Below, piece by piece: positions 25,830 through 35,003 of a stretch of 64,000 nucleotides of DNA. The DNA lies in contig CACATS010000003.1 in NCBI GenBank assembly GCA_902535505.1, positions 1 through 64,000 on the forward strand, written 5' to 3'. Under the pieces are notes generated by a model. It saw nothing but the letters and a program-made list of their open reading frames with translations. It was not told where the DNA came from and did not search any database. The position numbers and the translations under genes were made by a program. The stretch's first letter is position 1. Every line of letters begins with the position of its first letter. The stretch comes from an uncultured Pelagibacteraceae bacterium (lineage in GTDB: Bacteria > Pseudomonadota > Alphaproteobacteria > Pelagibacterales > Pelagibacteraceae).

Positions 25830-28127
25830 ATGTTTAGGCGATTTTTCATATTGATTTCCTTATATTTATTTTCGATCTCTAATTCATTTGCTGCCATGGT
25901 TACTTACAATCAAATAGTAGAAGCTAACCCGTCGAGCGGTGGTACCATATCTGGAGTTGCGTTTAACGACGATGGAACTAAAATGTTTACATCTTATTTT
26001 CAAAAGGATGGAGGCGATTATTATATTAGAGAATATAATTTATCTACACCTTATGATATCTCCACAAGAGTTTATGCAGGAGATAGTGAACGATGTTTGA
26101 TAGATGCAAGTGGAGGAGATGCTGATGTTTATACTAGTGGAGGTATGCACGACTTAGAATTCAGCAGTGATGGAATGAAGTTTTTTTTTGTAATAGGAAA
26201 TAATGGTACAAATTTTTTTTCCGGTGACAATGTCTATGGATATGATTTAGATGCACCTTATAATCTTGAAAATTGTGAAAAAGCCTCACATAGAACTAGT
26301 TTTGACGCTGCTGCTTTACAACAGGCAGCCAGTCAGGCTGGAAATTTTCCAAGTGGGGGACAAAACAAACATCATACGATTCAAGGTGTAGAAATAAGTG
26401 ATGATGGTAAAAAGTTATTTTTAATTTTTTTTGACAATGTTTCAGACGGTGTAGGTGCTAGGCTATATGAGTATGATCTTTCAACTCCTTATGATGTATC
26501 GACATTATCAATAGTATCTACTGCAGGGATTGAGCTACCTGATACAATAAGTGGTGCACACAACCCATCTGGAATTAAATTTAGTTCAGATGGAAAAAGA
26601 ATTTTTATAATTAGTCATGTCACGTCAGCAGCTATATCTCAAATTTCACTAGACAACGCTTTCGACACTTCATCTTATACTTTTGATGGTGGTTTAAATC
26701 TTGAGTCAGGAATAAGTCCTGCTAATAATCAGCCGCGAGGAATATCATTTAGTGCAAGTGGCTTAAAACTGTATATAGGAAATGATAAAAATGAAAATGA
26801 TGATGATCAAATAACGGAATATGATTTAGCTTGTCCTTTTAACATTATTGAGGGCAGCTGTCCCGCGATTGCAAACAAGGATAGAATTGGGATAGCAGAA
26901 GCACAAATAACGATTGCTAAAAGAACAATTGGTCATTCAACAGACAGCGTTTTGAATAGATTACAATGGATTAGAAGAAATAAAGATAAACAAAATTTAT
27001 CAAATCTTAATATAGATTATAATTTAAACATCCCTCAACTTGATAACCCATTGTTAAATACTTTGGCTCAAAAGATTCCAGAAAAAATAAACGTACATCG
27101 AGCATCTATTAAAAATGAGACAGACAACAAAAAGCAAGATGTATTTTACTGGAGTGAAGGAAGTGTTTCATTTGGAAAAATAGGAGATACTAACATCTCT
27201 TCATCAAAAATAATCGAGACAGATGCTATTACTTTTGGTTCTGATAGATATACAGATAACAATGGAATACTTGGAGCAGCTTTTAGATTTGGTAAAAATG
27301 ATATTGATGTTGGAAATTTAGGCAGCAATTTAGATACCGATACATATAATCTTACACTTTATGCAACTTCTCCAATTAAAGGTGGTACAAAGTTTTTTGA
27401 TACCGTTGTTGGTTTTGGTAAATTAAAATCAAATATATTGAGTGTTGTAGATGGTGAAAATTTGACCGCTGATCGTGATGGGCATCAAATGTATGGTTCG
27501 TTTAAAATAAAAAATGAAATTAAAAAAGATAACTTCACTTTAACACCTTCTGGTAGATTAGATTTTGGTCATACAATTTTAGATAAATATAAAGAGTCTG
27601 GTACTGGTGCTATTAACGTAAAAAAACAAGTAGTAAAATCTAAAAAGTTAAGGTTAGGTCTTGCAGCCTCGGAAGATTTACCTAAGGATAAATATTATAT
27701 TAGAAAACACGGTAAATTAGAATATTTCGCTGATATTGATCGTTCTTCTAACTTCGAGTACGATTATGTTAGTGACTCCAGCACTTCCTTTAGTCAAAAG
27801 TTGCATTCAGGATCTTTACATAATTTAAATGGTGAATTGGGGTTAGATATAATTTTACCTAGTGGTTTTAGCTTCTTTATGATCTATGAAAGAAATCAAG
27901 CTCTAAGAAATTCTCACACTGATAAAATACATTTAGCATTAGGGTATTTACCCAACGCAAAAACTAATTATGCTTTTAATTTAGCAGGCTCTGAAAATCT
28001 GGGATCAGAGTATAAGCTAAGTAAAATTATTAATGATTTTGAAATAGATTTTAAGCTAAATAATCAGGACGTGTTAAAACCGAATAGCGTCGATCAAGCA
28101 TCAATTAATCTCATACGTAAATTTTAA
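25830..28127 (+). CDS. surface protein: beta-propeller-like repeats plus autotransporter-type barrel (paralog)
   Basis: 765-aa paralog of the 21.8 kb gene. Signal peptide MFRRFFILISLYLF...SFA. About 330 residues of blades follow the pattern VAFNDDGTKMF...EYNLSTPYDISTxxY, ending in a Cys pair (LACPFNIIEGSCP). The linker (HSTDSVLNRLQWIRRNKD) and barrel (FYWSEGSVSFGK, TFGSDR, LGAAFRFGKNDIDV) match the other two members of the set, and the chain ends in IRKF. It starts 13 bases after the protease stop, so probably same transcript. The shared barrel and variable passenger fit a set of displayed binding proteins; function is unknown. Confidence 0.72.
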   Translation: MFRRFFILISLYLFSISNSFAAMVTYNQIVEANPSSGGTISGVAFNDDGTKMFTSYFQKDGGDYYIREYNLSTPYDISTRVYAGDSERCLIDASGGDADVYTSGGMHDLEFSSDGMKFFFVIGNNGTNFFSGDNVYGYDLDAPYNLENCEKASHRTSFDAAALQQAASQAGNFPSGGQNKHHTIQGVEISDDGKKLFLIFFDNVSDGVGARLYEYDLSTPYDVSTLSIVSTAGIELPDTISGAHNPSGIKFSSDGKRIFIISHVTSAAISQISLDNAFDTSSYTFDGGLNLESGISPANNQPRGISFSASGLKLYIGNDKNENDDDQITEYDLACPFNIIEGSCPAIANKDRIGIAEAQITIAKRTIGHSTDSVLNRLQWIRRNKDKQNLSNLNIDYNLNIPQLDNPLLNTLAQKIPEKINVHRASIKNETDNKKQDVFYWSEGSVSFGKIGDTNISSSKIIETDAITFGSDRYTDNNGILGAAFRFGKNDIDVGNLGSNLDTDTYNLTLYATSPIKGGTKFFDTVVGFGKLKSNILSVVDGENLTADRDGHQMYGSFKIKNEIKKDNFTLTPSGRLDFGHTILDKYKESGTGAINVKKQVVKSKKLRLGLAASEDLPKDKYYIRKHGKLEYFADIDRSSNFEYDYVSDSSTSFSQKLHSGSLHNLNGELGLDIILPSGFSFFMIYERNQALRNSHTDKIHLALGYLPNAKTNYAFNLAGSENLGSEYKLSKIINDFEIDFKLNNQDVLKPNSVDQASINLIRKF

Positions 28128-28151
28128 AAAACTCTAAAAAAGCTGAGTTTT
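28128..28151 (+). terminator. possible hairpin terminator after surface protein gene
   Basis: AAAACTC (28128-28134) and GAGTTTT (28145-28151) can form a seven-base-pair stem with a ten-base loop directly after the stop codon. There is no long T-run beyond the stem, so it is a weak intrinsic terminator at best. Confidence 0.35.
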
Positions 28152-28154
28152 ACA

Positions 28155-28190
28155 TTATCAAAAAATATTTGTAAGAAAAAAATATTATAG
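28155..28190 (+). promoter_or_regulatory. AT-rich box and possible promoter before the third surface protein
   Basis: TTATCAAAAAATATTTGTAAG (28155-28175) matches the box at 24096 in 18 of 21 positions and is followed by TATTATAG, a -10-like hexamer about 15 nt before the 28206 start. No clear -35 is seen. It may drive the last gene of the island separately. Confidence 0.3.
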
Positions 28191-28205
28191 TATTTTACGG
28201 TTTAT

Positions 28206-30404
28206 ATGAAAATTATTTTATCAGTTGCTATTATATTCATTATTTCAATTAAGAATGCTAATGCTAACTGTGATGTTACCTATTCCTCAGATACTGCAAT
28301 ATCTAACACAATTGAATGTGCTGATAATCAGACTATGACAGTTAACGAGGGTGTAACCTTAAGCCAAGCTTCAGGAGCATCTGGCATGATCAATATAGTT
28401 GGAGAAGAAAATTTTACTTTAGTAAATAATGGTACAATAGATCCTGGACAAAGTAATGCTTGGCAAGCAATTTATTTAAAAGATGCAACAAGCTTTGAAA
28501 TTACCAATAACGGTACAATTAATGGACCTGGTCAAATGATAGAATTTATTGGAAATAAGGGAACTTCAACTATTACAAATACTGGTACAATTTCAACAAC
28601 CTCACATGCACCGATTACTAATTATGGATTAGGCTTTACTGGAAGTCTAACTATTAATAATAGTGGAACTATAAGCGCTTATGGAGTTCTTTCGAGTGAT
28701 CAAACAAGTCATAACCCAACTCATCAAGGGGCGATAAGTCTTGGACAATGTTCTTCAACAAGCAGAAATGATTCATGTTCAGATGAGTCCGATGCTGGAT
28801 CAGCTGGTGGATATACTATTATTAACTCAGGAACAATTGAAGTTACTGATAAAGGAGCTAATGCCATTAGATTAAATAACAAAGTAAACAATACAATCAC
28901 TAATACAGGATCAATATTAGGTGGACCTGAACAAGCTTTTAGCGTAGCAGGCTCTGGTAGCTCGTTTAGGATTGGTATGGATATTATGGTTGTTGAATGT
29001 CATGAAACTGACGACAGCAATGATCCATTTGGTGCTTGTGGACCTTCAGGTAGTGGAACAACAACCGTTAACATTGGTAAAGATGCTACATTTAAAAATG
29101 GTATAGATTTTAACTCTACGACAAGTGAAATTGTTATTAGAAGCGATGTTAATAGAGATTACGAGTTAAGAATATTCGATTATTCTGATGGAGCTGGAGG
29201 TAGTGATAAGATCACCATTACAAACAATTCTGAGCATGAAGTTACTTTTAAAAGACAACAAACCCTAACTTTTTCAGATGGAAGTACTAATAGTTGGGGG
29301 AGTATTACACCAGGTAGACAGGCAAAGACTTCAGGAAACTACACATACCAACATACGGGCCAAGGTGATGAAGGATTGAATGTAAGTGGTGAATATTTTA
29401 ATGCTGGAGATGATGGAATTTTGATTATTAAAGGTGAAAGACTTGAAGTAAATCAAAATAATCAAAAATATCGAGCAGAAAATACACTAAGTAAATTTAG
29501 AAATTTCTATAATGCTACACATCATCTTGGATACAACATACAAAGATGTTCAACTTTAGATGAGGAAAATAGAATAGACTTACTTCTATCGATGAGCACT
29601 GAGGATTTAAGTGACTGCAATACTGATTTTTTAAGAGTATTTAATAGTTTTCAGGATAGAAAAGACGTTTACGATGGTCGTAATTATGGAGGAATTGGTA
29701 TGAATACTCCAATTTTCTGGAGTGATAAAGCGGCAAGTAATACTTTTTTTGGGTTTTCAAGACAAGAAAGTAATTTTAATGACAAAACAAGCTCTGAAAG
29801 TGACAATTTTACATTTGGAATTAAGAATTTTTATCAAGATGACGGATTCGAAGCATCTTTAACGCCTTTAGTTGGGTTAAGTTTTCAAAAAAACAGAGAT
29901 TTTGATACTGATAAAAGCGAGACAAAAAGTGAATCTTTCATAAGTCAATTTGCAGGAATAAATGGTAAAATTTCCAGTAATTTTGAGCAAGATCCACACA
30001 ATTTTTTTACACTAGGTGTTGAAGGCTCATATAATATTCAAAGATTTCCAGAATATGTATCTCAATTTACTGATGGAGAATTAAAAGTTAAAGAAAGTTA
30101 TGATCAATTACTAAGCGGTACTATTGAAGCATCTTTCACAAATTTACCAAAAAATGATAGAACAAATAAGTTTTATATCGGGGGAAGCAGTTTCAAGAAT
30201 TATAATAATAAAATTGGTGTTTTAGCAAGAGGCTTCAATTCTGACGTGAAAAACAATGGAAATAAAACCTGGTCAGGTTATCACGGAGGAGTTTCTTTTT
30301 TAAAAAAAAGCAAGGATTATAATTATGAGCTAGACCTTAGATATGAAGATCAGGAGGGTTTAATAGACAAAATAGCAAGTATTACAGTGAACAAAAGATT
30401 TTAA
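28206..30404 (+). CDS. autotransporter-like surface protein with beta-helix repeats
   Basis: 732 aa with a signal peptide (MKIILSVAIIFIISIKNANA). The passenger has repeated short rungs such as ITNTGTIS, INNSGTIS, INSGTIE and ITNTGSIL, typical of autotransporter beta-helices. Four to six cysteines lie in two loops (QCSSTSRNDSC and VECHE...GACGPS). From about residue 490 a barrel-like region begins (NTPIFWSDKAASNTFFGFSRQE) and ends with ITVNKRF. It differs from the barrel shared by the other three surface proteins. It follows a 78-bp gap with hairpin and box, so may have its own promoter. Last gene of the island before tRNA-Gly. Probably an adhesin-like surface protein. Confidence 0.75.
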   Translation: MKIILSVAIIFIISIKNANANCDVTYSSDTAISNTIECADNQTMTVNEGVTLSQASGASGMINIVGEENFTLVNNGTIDPGQSNAWQAIYLKDATSFEITNNGTINGPGQMIEFIGNKGTSTITNTGTISTTSHAPITNYGLGFTGSLTINNSGTISAYGVLSSDQTSHNPTHQGAISLGQCSSTSRNDSCSDESDAGSAGGYTIINSGTIEVTDKGANAIRLNNKVNNTITNTGSILGGPEQAFSVAGSGSSFRIGMDIMVVECHETDDSNDPFGACGPSGSGTTTVNIGKDATFKNGIDFNSTTSEIVIRSDVNRDYELRIFDYSDGAGGSDKITITNNSEHEVTFKRQQTLTFSDGSTNSWGSITPGRQAKTSGNYTYQHTGQGDEGLNVSGEYFNAGDDGILIIKGERLEVNQNNQKYRAENTLSKFRNFYNATHHLGYNIQRCSTLDEENRIDLLLSMSTEDLSDCNTDFLRVFNSFQDRKDVYDGRNYGGIGMNTPIFWSDKAASNTFFGFSRQESNFNDKTSSESDNFTFGIKNFYQDDGFEASLTPLVGLSFQKNRDFDTDKSETKSESFISQFAGINGKISSNFEQDPHNFFTLGVEGSYNIQRFPEYVSQFTDGELKVKESYDQLLSGTIEASFTNLPKNDRTNKFYIGGSSFKNYNNKIGVLARGFNSDVKNNGNKTWSGYHGGVSFLKKSKDYNYELDLRYEDQEGLIDKIASITVNKRF

Positions 30405-30455
30405 AATTAATTATAATTATTCTATTAATCTTATGAATTTTATCAATTTTGGCGC

Positions 30456-30484
30456 TTGCTAAATTGTCAGAAAGCTAATAATTT
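30456..30484 (+). promoter_or_regulatory. predicted tRNA-Gly promoter
   Basis: TTGCTA (30456-30461) and TAATTT (30479-30484) with a 17-bp spacer lie 12 bases before the tRNA 5' end, which matches a short-leader stable-RNA promoter. The hexamers are only moderate matches to consensus. Confidence 0.4.
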
Positions 30485-30496
30485 CTATGTAATTAA

Positions 30497-30571
30497 GCGG
30501 GCATAGCTCAGTGGTAGAGCGTCTCGTTGCCAACGAGAAGGTCGAGGGTTCAAGTCCCTTTGCCCGCTCCA
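30497..30571 (+). tRNA. tRNA-Gly (anticodon GCC), CCA encoded
   Basis: The acceptor stem GCGGGCA pairs with TGCCCGC. The D-arm is AGCTCAGTGGTAGAGC, the anticodon stem is CTCGT/ACGAG around loop TTGCCAA, and the T-arm has GGTTCAAGTCC. The anticodon GCC reads glycine codons GGC/GGT. The 3' CCA is encoded (30569-30571). It stands at the junction between the surface-protein island and housekeeping genes, and the next gene starts four bases after it. Confidence 0.97.
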
Positions 30572-30575
30572 TTTT

Positions 30576-31469
30576 ATGTTTTCAGATTTTAAAAAAGAAA
30601 AAATTACTGTTGATAACCAAGGTTTTGGAAAAGCTGAAATTACATTCAGACATGGTGGTTCGGGAGAGCCATTATTGTTATTACATGGCAATCCTATGTC
30701 GCATGTTACATGGCATAAGATAGCCAATGAATTAAAAAATAAATTTTATATTGTTGCTGCTGATCTAAGAGGATACGGAGAAAGCGTGGGCCCAGAGGAA
30801 GGCGGCGAAAATCATTTGAATTATTCTTTTAGAGCAATGGCAAATGATCAAATTAGTTTAATGAAAATTTTAGGTTATGACAAATTTAACGTAGTTGGCC
30901 ATGATCGAGGGGCAAGAACAGCCCACAGGATGACTCTAGATAATCCTAATAAAATAAAAAAATTAGCAGTATTTGATATTATGCCAAATCGACATATTTG
31001 GACTATTCAAAAAAAAGGGTGGTCAATTTCTAAGTGGCATTGGCTACTAATGATGCAACCTTATGATCTTCCTGAAAAAATGCTATCTTCGATACCAGCT
31101 TCTTATTATATGAAAAAAAAATTATCAAAAAGAGGAGCGAGCTTAGATTTTTGTAAAGAAACTTTTGATGAATATGTTAAATGTTTTAATTATAAAACTA
31201 TAAGGGGGTCATGTGAAGACTATAGAGCATCACCTTCTTGTGATTTAGATATGGACAATATTGATTATAAAAAAAAAAATAAGATTAGTTGCCCTCTTTT
31301 AGTATTATGGGGTAATAAAAGCGATACTGGAAAAGTTTGGGGTGATGTTTTAAACGTTTGGGGAGACTATAGTATTTCAAAACCAATTGGCGAGGGTCTT
31401 GATTGTGGACATTATTTGCAAGAGGAGAAACCAAAAGAAGTCATCAGCTGGTTAAAAAATTTTTTATAA
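30576..31469 (+). CDS. alpha/beta hydrolase of the haloacetate dehalogenase type
   Basis: 297-aa alpha/beta-fold hydrolase. Visible motifs: oxyanion-type HGNPMSHVTW, DLRGYGES, nucleophile elbow GHDRGARTAHRM with Asp as nucleophile, cap-domain CEDYRASPSCDLD, acid region LVLWGNKSD and catalytic His in CGHYLQEEKP. The GHDRG elbow and the CEDYRA cap motif are characteristic of fluoro/haloacetate dehalogenases, which cleave carbon-halogen bonds of short haloacids. Related epoxide hydrolases share the fold, so the substrate is not certain. Starts four bases after tRNA-Gly and overlaps the pterin dehydratase by one base. Confidence 0.82.
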   Translation: MFSDFKKEKITVDNQGFGKAEITFRHGGSGEPLLLLHGNPMSHVTWHKIANELKNKFYIVAADLRGYGESVGPEEGGENHLNYSFRAMANDQISLMKILGYDKFNVVGHDRGARTAHRMTLDNPNKIKKLAVFDIMPNRHIWTIQKKGWSISKWHWLLMMQPYDLPEKMLSSIPASYYMKKKLSKRGASLDFCKETFDEYVKCFNYKTIRGSCEDYRASPSCDLDMDNIDYKKKNKISCPLLVLWGNKSDTGKVWGDVLNVWGDYSISKPIGEGLDCGHYLQEEKPKEVISWLKNFL

Positions 31470-31807
31470 TGTCTGATCTTTCAAAAAAAAAATGTGTTGC
31501 ATGTGACGGAAATATTCCTCCATTTGATAAAAGTGAAATACATAAATACTTAAAAAAAGTTGATGATTGGGAAGTTAAAAAAGGTGAAGAGGAAAACTTC
31601 TATTTGATTAAAGAATTTAAATTTAAAAACTTCGAAGAAAGTCAAAAATTTGTTAATAAAGTAGGTGAAATCGCAGAGACAGAAAACCATCATCCTGATA
31701 TCAATTTCGGTTGGGGCTATTGCAAGATAAAAATCTTTACACATGCAATTAAAGGTCTTGCTGAAAGTGATTTTATTCTAGCTGCTAAAATAGATAAGAT
31801 TAATTAA
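31469..31807 (+). CDS. phhB: 4a-hydroxytetrahydrobiopterin dehydratase (PCD/DCoH family)
   Basis: 112-aa protein beginning at the ATG that overlaps the upstream stop (TAATG); the longer ORF start lies within the hydrolase and is rejected. It carries the family signature ETENHHPDI, followed by WGYCKIKIFTHAIKGLAESDF. Family enzymes regenerate pterin cofactor after phenylalanine hydroxylase, and many bacterial members act in other pterin steps such as molybdopterin or folate metabolism. A Cys pair near the N-terminus (CVACDGNIPP) precedes the core. Overlaps the end of purH by four bases on the opposite strand. Confidence 0.9.
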   Translation: MSDLSKKKCVACDGNIPPFDKSEIHKYLKKVDDWEVKKGEEENFYLIKEFKFKNFEESQKFVNKVGEIAETENHHPDINFGWGYCKIKIFTHAIKGLAESDFILAAKIDKIN

Positions 31808-33354
31808 TGATTGAAATGTCTTACACCTGTAAATAGCATTTTAATTTTTGCCTTATTGGCAACATTAATTACTTCCTGATCTCTTATTGATCCACCGGGC
31901 TGAATTATTATTTTTATCCCAGCTTTTATTAGTGCTTCTATACCGTCTGCAAAAGGGAAAAAAGCATCTGAAGCAGCAACTGAATTTTTAATTTTTCCTA
32001 ATTGAAATTGCCTTGCTTTTTGTATCGCTATTTTACAGCTATCGAGTCTACTAGGTTGACCTGCACCAATTCCAATAGTTGAATGATTATTACATAAAAC
32101 GATTGCGTTAGATTTAACATATTTACTTACATTAAAAGCGAATCTTACTTCTGCGAGTTCTTTCTTACTAGGTTTTAGTTTCGTGACACATTTAATTTTT
32201 TTTCTATCAAAGACTATTTTGTTTTTATTTTGCACCAAAAAGGATCCATCAAAAATTTTAAATGAAGAAACATTTTTAGGCTTGAATTTCGATATATCTA
32301 TTATTCTCAAATTTTTTTTCTTTTTTAATATTTTCAAAGACTCTTTGTCGAAACCTTTACCAAGTATAACTTCAAGAAAATTTTTATTTATTTCTAGCGC
32401 AATATTTTTAGTAATTTTATAATTACACGCAATTACTCCACCAAAAGCACTAATCGGATCACATGCATATGCATTTTTAAATGAGTCTAAAGGATTTTTA
32501 TGTTCAGAAACCCCGCAAGGATTTGCATGTTTTATAATTACTGTACTAGCTTTTCCTTTAATAGACTCAAGAACATCTAATGAGGCAAACATATCGTTAA
32601 AATTATTATAACTCAATTCTTTACCGTGAATTTGGGTAAATCCAAGTTTTTTATCTTCATAATCGTTTATATAAATAGAGCTTTCTTGATGTGGATTTTC
32701 ACCATATCTTAACTTTTTTAGTCTTCGTCCGAAAATAGTTTTTCTTTCTGGAAATTGAATATTTAATTTACTGTTAAACCAATTAGCAATCATAGCATCA
32801 TAGTATGCAGTTAAACCAAATGCTTTGGAGGACATGATCTCTCTAAATTTTAATGAAGTCGCTCCATTGTTTTTTTCTAACTCTTTTATCAGCGGGGTAT
32901 AATCATTTTTGTTGGTAATTATTGCTACATTCTTAAAATTTTTTGCTGCAGCACGAACCATTGTTGGCCCACCAATATCTATATTTTCAATAATTTTATT
33001 GGGATTTTTAGTCTCGGTAACTACTTTTTGAAACGGATAAAAATTAACCACAATCAAATCTATAGGAGAGAACTTTTGCTCAGACATTTCAGTCTTGTGA
33101 GCTTTGTTCTTTCTGTCATGTAAAATCCCTGCATGAATCTTTGGATGAAGAGTTTTGACTCTCCCATCCAGCATTTCTTTAAATCCAGTGTAATTAGATA
33201 ACTCAATACATTTGTACCCAAGTTTTTTTATAGATTTATAAGTTCCTCCAGAACTAATAATTTTGATATTGTGTTTTTTTAGACATTTTAATAAGGAGGG
33301 AATATTTTCTTTATCAAACACAGAAACTAAGGCGCTTTTAATTTTTAAATTCAT
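31804..33354 (-). CDS. purH: bifunctional AICAR formyltransferase / IMP cyclohydrolase
   Basis: Catalyses the last two steps of purine synthesis, AICAR to FAICAR to IMP. The 516-aa length is normal. The N-terminal MGS-like cyclohydrolase domain carries ISSGGTYKSI, MLDGRVKTLHPKIHAGIL and NFYPF. The formyltransferase part has the Lys-His pair in VIIKHANPCGV, FGGVIACN and the C-terminal end VAASDAFFPFADGIE, IIQPGGSIRD and MLFTGVRHFNH. It is the last of three tightly packed minus-strand genes (rpe, heparinase-like, purH) with two- and three-base gaps, an order I recall from other alphaproteobacteria. Confidence 0.97.
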   Translation of the reverse strand: MNLKIKSALVSVFDKENIPSLLKCLKKHNIKIISSGGTYKSIKKLGYKCIELSNYTGFKEMLDGRVKTLHPKIHAGILHDRKNKAHKTEMSEQKFSPIDLIVVNFYPFQKVVTETKNPNKIIENIDIGGPTMVRAAAKNFKNVAIITNKNDYTPLIKELEKNNGATSLKFREIMSSKAFGLTAYYDAMIANWFNSKLNIQFPERKTIFGRRLKKLRYGENPHQESSIYINDYEDKKLGFTQIHGKELSYNNFNDMFASLDVLESIKGKASTVIIKHANPCGVSEHKNPLDSFKNAYACDPISAFGGVIACNYKITKNIALEINKNFLEVILGKGFDKESLKILKKKKNLRIIDISKFKPKNVSSFKIFDGSFLVQNKNKIVFDRKKIKCVTKLKPSKKELAEVRFAFNVSKYVKSNAIVLCNNHSTIGIGAGQPSRLDSCKIAIQKARQFQLGKIKNSVAASDAFFPFADGIEALIKAGIKIIIQPGGSIRDQEVINVANKAKIKMLFTGVRHFNH

Positions 33355-33356
33355 TA

Positions 33357-35000
33357 CTAAATTTTTTTCTTAATTTCCCAATTAAAAAACTTATCTTTAT
33401 TAACTAGATTACCAGAAATAGTTATACAAGTATTATCTAATATTTTTTTTCCTCCTAAATAAATACTCTTCTCCAATTCAAGATTTTCGTCTTTAATTGT
33501 AAAAATAAGTGACTTATTCTTTGATATTTGTATCAAAGCGCTATTTCCACTAATTGTTTTTACAGCAGAGAGTTCAGGATTTAAATGAAATCTTAGTACA
33601 TACCTTATTGGAATTCCATCTTTCTTTTTAAAGATATGATCAACACCGTTTAACTTATTGTTATTTTGATCAAGATAAACCTCTCTTTTATGAATACAAT
33701 TGAAATTTTTTTCATATCCATTGTGAGATGCGGAACAACCAATTAAATTTTTGTCAGTTTTAAATTCTAAGTCACTTGTTTTAAAAGTATTTTTAATTGA
33801 ATTTCCAAAAACTCTGTTGATTAGCTTATTCCTCTCAAATTTTGTTATACTAGTATCATTTATAGTTAATGTAGATTGACTAGCAGTTAATCGACTAATA
33901 AGTTCTGCTTTCGGTGAGATATTATTTCCAAATCCACAATTAGTAATTATTTTTATTCCATCCAAAAAATACTCAAAAGAAAGAGGACCTGATTGATAAT
34001 TTTTTGAGAAATTTTTGTCAGGAGGTCCACCAATGTCAAAGTACAGAACTTGTTGTTTAGATTTTGCATGAAATATACCTCCGATTATTTCCTTTTTATT
34101 TTTTTTGTTTACTTTAAAATTCTCAAGATATTTTTCATAATGATTAAGCATTTTTTCAGAGGCTCCATTGAAAAGTGGCGTCTGATTATTTGGAGTTTTA
34201 AAAAATTTTATACATATTAAATTTTTTTGAATAATTGCATCAAGAAATTCAGGCATATATTGTTGAGCATCTTTGATGTTTTCATGACACAATAAAAGAT
34301 ATTTATTAAAAAATATAAGATCATTAGGGCTTCTTGTTAATGGGAAACCATCATCGTCAAAATACGAATTAACAAATTTTTCTAAACCCTTAATACCAAA
34401 ATTATAATTTTCTTCATATTCTTTAAAAATTATTCCTGATAATATTAGCGCAGATAATGCCTCGATTTTTTTGATAGGATTCTTCTCAAATCCTATATTT
34501 TTTTTTAAATGGTTACACTGCAAAATTATATTTTGAAAAAAATTTTTTTTAAATTCAAATGTTCCATTGTTAATGATGATATCAATATTAAGTATCCAAC
34601 TAATCATTCTGTTACTTACAGTAGAGTTTTCCCAAACTTTTCGTTTAAATTTTGTATATTTTAACATCCATAGATAAATAATTTTTTGTATACTTTTGCC
34701 ATCTACTTTTCTATCAATTAAACTCAACCATAAAAAATTATGATGATCGTAAATATTCTTTTTTTTGCTTTCTACCCAAAAGTCATTGACATTTATTTCG
34801 TTAATTCTAAATGAATTTTTTTTATAGGGGGAAATAAGAGATAATAAAAATGGATTTGGATTAAAATAAACTTGAGTAGGGATTTTTGATTTTAGAGACT
34901 TATGATAATGATTAGATAGGAAGTATATTTTTTTAAAAAATTTGATAAAAGTTATTTGAATTGCAACTAAATAAAAATAGGCACCTTTTAAGCCAAACAT
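33357..35000 (-). CDS. heparinase II/III family protein
   Basis: 547 aa. The N-terminal half is helical and Trp/Phe-rich (WLSLIDRK, WILNID), like the alpha/alpha-toroid of polysaccharide lyases. The C-terminal half has the heparinase II/III signature region (QQVLYFDIGGPPD, GPLSFEYFLDGIKIITNCG, LTASQSTLTINDTS) followed by beta-sheet. Such genes between rpe and purH are common in alphaproteobacteria, where the substrate is unknown. No clear signal peptide is seen (MFGLKGAYFYLVAIQITF is weakly hydrophobic). A role in cell-envelope glycan handling is possible but unproven. Confidence 0.82.
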   Translation of the reverse strand: MFGLKGAYFYLVAIQITFIKFFKKIYFLSNHYHKSLKSKIPTQVYFNPNPFLLSLISPYKKNSFRINEINVNDFWVESKKKNIYDHHNFLWLSLIDRKVDGKSIQKIIYLWMLKYTKFKRKVWENSTVSNRMISWILNIDIIINNGTFEFKKNFFQNIILQCNHLKKNIGFEKNPIKKIEALSALILSGIIFKEYEENYNFGIKGLEKFVNSYFDDDGFPLTRSPNDLIFFNKYLLLCHENIKDAQQYMPEFLDAIIQKNLICIKFFKTPNNQTPLFNGASEKMLNHYEKYLENFKVNKKNKKEIIGGIFHAKSKQQVLYFDIGGPPDKNFSKNYQSGPLSFEYFLDGIKIITNCGFGNNISPKAELISRLTASQSTLTINDTSITKFERNKLINRVFGNSIKNTFKTSDLEFKTDKNLIGCSASHNGYEKNFNCIHKREVYLDQNNNKLNGVDHIFKKKDGIPIRYVLRFHLNPELSAVKTISGNSALIQISKNKSLIFTIKDENLELEKSIYLGGKKILDNTCITISGNLVNKDKFFNWEIKKKI

Positions 35001-35003
35001 CTA

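Noticed and set aside
28302-28311. Tenth copy of TCTAACACAA
   Set aside because: Single copy inside a coding sequence; one chance hit of this AT-rich 10-mer in 64 kb is expected.
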